From: Abditibacteriota bacterium
GTDB taxonomy: Bacteria; Armatimonadota; UBA5829
NCBI GenBank assembly: GCA_017959625.1
Contig: JAGDAG010000268.1
Span: 1 to 6,963, forward strand
DNA length: 6,963 bases
Direction: 5' to 3'
The position numbers were made by a program, and so were the translations under genes. Shown in pieces: positions 5,394 to 6,963 of this stretch. How positions within the stretch are numbered: the first letter of the stretch is position 1; each line of letters starts with the position of its first letter. Under the pieces are notes generated by a model. That model searched no databases. It saw nothing but the letters and a program-made list of their open reading frames with translations, and was not told where the DNA came from.

Positions 5394-6467
5394 ATGAGCA
5401 ACAAACTGAAAGTAGCCATTGTAGGCGCCGGAGGCATCTCCGAAGTGCATATAGCGGGCTATAAAGCCCTGGACAACGTGGAGCTGTACGCTCTGTGCGA
5501 CATCAACGAAGAGCGGCTCAAAGAAAAGGGCGCCCGCCACGGCGTGAGCCGCCTTTTCACCGACGAAGCCGAGATGCTCAGGGCCCTGCCCGAGATAGAC
5601 GCGGTGAGCGTCACCACCTGGAACTCCCAGCACGCCCCCTGCGCCATCATGGCCCTGGAAGCGGGCAAGCACGTTATCTGCGAAAAGCCCATGGCCATGA
5701 ACGCCGAGGAAGCGGCGGCCATGGAAGCCGCGGCCAAAAAGGCGGGCAAGCTTTTGATGATAGGCTTCGTGCGCCGTTTCGGCAACGACTGCGAAGTGCT
5801 GAAGGATTTCATAGACGCGGGAGACTTCGGCGAGATATATTACTGCAAGGCCAACTACACCAGGCGCAACGGCTGCCCCGGCGGCTGGTTCGGCGACAAG
5901 TCCCGCTCCGGCGGAGGCCCCCTCATAGACCTGGGAGTCCACGTCATAGACCTGGTGCGCTACCTCATAGGCAACCCCCAGCCGGTGAGCGTTTACGGCG
6001 CCACCTTTGACAAGCTCAAGGACCGGCCCGGCATCAAGTCCCTTGCGGCGGGCTACACCGCCGCCGACGCGGGACGGGAAAAGCCCAAGTTTGACGTGGA
6101 AGACCTGGCCACGGCCCTGGTCCGCTTCGCCAACGGAGCCGTTCTCCACGTTGAAGCGGCCTTCAGCATGAACATCCCTCACGACAAGGGCATCATCGAG
6201 CTCTACGGCACCAAGTCCGGCGCGGTGCTGGACCCCGAGCTTACCATATACACCCAGCAGAACAACTATCTGACCAACGTGACCATGGCAGGCAGCACGG
6301 CGCTGAGCTTCACCGGACTGTTCGAAAACGAGATAGCCCATTTCGTGCGCTGCATCACCGACGGCATCCCCTGCCGCAACCCGGCGGAAGACGGCGTGGC
6401 CCTCATGAAGATACTGGACGCGGTATATGAATCCGCCGCCACCGGCCACGAAGTCATTATAAAATGA
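5394..6467 (+). CDS. Gfo/Idh/MocA-family NAD(P)-dependent oxidoreductase
   Basis: The 357-residue protein has an N-terminal Rossmann fold with VGAGGIS at 10-16 and an acidic D36 at the end of the second strand, which usually favours NAD over NADP. The family motif CEKPM at 96-100 supplies the catalytic lysine K98. The C-terminal substrate domain holds GGGPLIDLGVHVIDL at 173-187, with D179 and H183 in the usual active-site positions. Members oxidise or reduce sugars, sugar acids or cyclitols such as myo-inositol; the motifs do not tell which. It starts 14 bases after the third phosphoesterase, with GAGGA (5384-5388) five bases before the ATG, and ends just before a strong terminator, so it is the last gene of the operon. 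No signal peptide is seen. Confidence 0.92.
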   Translation: MSNKLKVAIVGAGGISEVHIAGYKALDNVELYALCDINEERLKEKGARHGVSRLFTDEAEMLRALPEIDAVSVTTWNSQHAPCAIMALEAGKHVICEKPMAMNAEEAAAMEAAAKKAGKLLMIGFVRRFGNDCEVLKDFIDAGDFGEIYYCKANYTRRNGCPGGWFGDKSRSGGGPLIDLGVHVIDLVRYLIGNPQPVSVYGATFDKLKDRPGIKSLAAGYTAADAGREKPKFDVEDLATALVRFANGAVLHVEAAFSMNIPHDKGIIELYGTKSGAVLDPELTIYTQQNNYLTNVTMAGSTALSFTGLFENEIAHFVRCITDGIPCRNPAEDGVALMKILDAVYESAATGHEVIIK

Positions 6468-6481
6468 TCCGCATAAACAAA

Positions 6482-6516
6482 CCGCTCCCCGCGTCTGCGG
6501 GGAGCGGAATTTTTTT
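6482..6516 (+). terminator. Strong hairpin terminator between convergent genes
   Basis: CCGCTCCCCGC (6482-6492) pairs perfectly with GCGGGGAGCGG (6497-6507) around the loop GTCT, followed by AA and seven T (6510-6516). It begins 14 bases after the oxidoreductase stop. On the minus strand the hairpin is followed by TTTGTTT, so it may also end the convergent gene whose stop is at 6520. Confidence 0.95.
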
Positions 6517-6519
6517 GAT

Positions 6520-6963
6520 CTATCGGCCCTTCGGGTCTCTCGCCAGCTTGTGCCAGCCCTCCCAGTCCCTTTCGGTGGGAACGGGCTTCGTGCGGGAGAC
6601 AAAAGAAGCGTTTGCCAGGGTCCCGGGCTCTATGAGTTTCTTCAGACCGTCGACTTCGCCGTCAAACATATTCCATCTTGCCGCCAGCTGTCTTTCGTCG
6701 CCCTTCCTGTTCCAGTAAACGCCGGTCAGCTTGAAAATACGGGGCAGGACCGTGCCTTTGTATGTGCCGGACAAATAGTCCCGGGATTTGTAAAACTCTA
6801 CGGCCTTGCGTTTGGCTTCCCTGTTGTCCAGCCGTATCGGTTCCGCCATCCTGACGTCTCTTTGTTCGGTGGCGATATACACTACGTCGGGCTTCAGGAA
6901 ATACGCCTGTTTCAAGGGATCGGCATGCCATACTGATATCGGTTGATCGGAATCGACAAAGAA
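6520..6963 (-). CDS. Hypothetical protein, C-terminal part
   Basis: The frame is open from the right edge to a TAG at 6522-6520, giving 147 residues of a longer protein. The only internal start candidate, a TTG at 6915, has no ribosome site, and the residues before it (such as SVWHADP) look like continuing protein, so the real start is probably outside the window. I do not recognise the family. The visible part mixes charged and aromatic residues (for example WNRKGDERQLAARWNMFDGE and ERDWEGWHK near the end), with no membrane segment, no cysteine and no clear motif. It is convergent with the phosphoesterase operon and shares its terminator. Confidence 0.62.
   Translation of the reverse strand, partial: FFVDSDQPISVWHADPLKQAYFLKPDVVYIATEQRDVRMAEPIRLDNREAKRKAVEFYKSRDYLSGTYKGTVLPRIFKLTGVYWNRKGDERQLAARWNMFDGEVDGLKKLIEPGTLANASFVSRTKPVPTERDWEGWHKLARDPKGR

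Noticed and set aside
5376..6602. Open frame of 408 codons on the minus strand
   Set aside because: It is the shadow of the Gfo/Idh/MocA gene, runs through the strong terminator and has a low-complexity composition rich in Gly, Ala and Val.
1..6963. CRISPR arrays, insertion sequences, phage genes or riboswitches
   Set aside because: No regularly spaced repeats, transposase motifs, terminal inverted repeats or long structured leaders were seen; every gap between genes is short.

Overview
This is bacterial chromosomal DNA of moderately high GC with compact gene spacing, Shine-Dalgarno sites of the GGAG/GAGGA type, near-perfect sigma-70 promoters and factor-independent terminators with long T runs. 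Nothing in it is phage- or transposon-like. The sequence alone does not name the organism. The gene set (dnaA next to argJ, a tRNA gene without encoded CCA, a run of metallophosphoesterases) would fit an uncultured lineage with Gram-positive-like signals, but that is inference.

Left part (1-1617). On the minus strand lies a complete dnaA (111-1484). After a 13-base gap it is followed by the first 32 codons of a gene that reads like argJ and runs off the left edge. The 130 bases between dnaA and the divergent plus-strand gene hold two back-to-back promoters arranged as a near mirror image.

Middle (1555-2411). A plus-strand nucleosidase/phosphorylase-family gene of 202 codons is followed by a tRNA-Leu(CAA) gene. 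The consensus promoter of the tRNA starts inside the last codons of the nucleosidase gene. A strong terminator follows the tRNA.

Right part (2419-6516). A four-gene plus-strand operon follows. It encodes a cytoplasmic calcineurin-like metallophosphoesterase, a paralogue of it carrying a signal peptide, a third and more distant metallophosphoesterase, and a Gfo/Idh/MocA-family NAD(P)-dependent oxidoreductase. The first three overlap at stop/start, the fourth begins 14 bases later, and the operon ends at an 11-bp hairpin terminator. The likely theme is removal of phosphate from phosphoesters outside and inside the cell followed by oxidation of the released polyol or sugar; this is a hypothesis, and no substrate can be read from the sequence. 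The two tandem paralogues share an exact 65-base tract inside otherwise diverged sequence, which suggests gene conversion or a repeat.

Right edge (6520-6963). The 3' end of an unrecognised minus-strand gene converges on the same terminator. No stretch above 300 bases lacks a gene.
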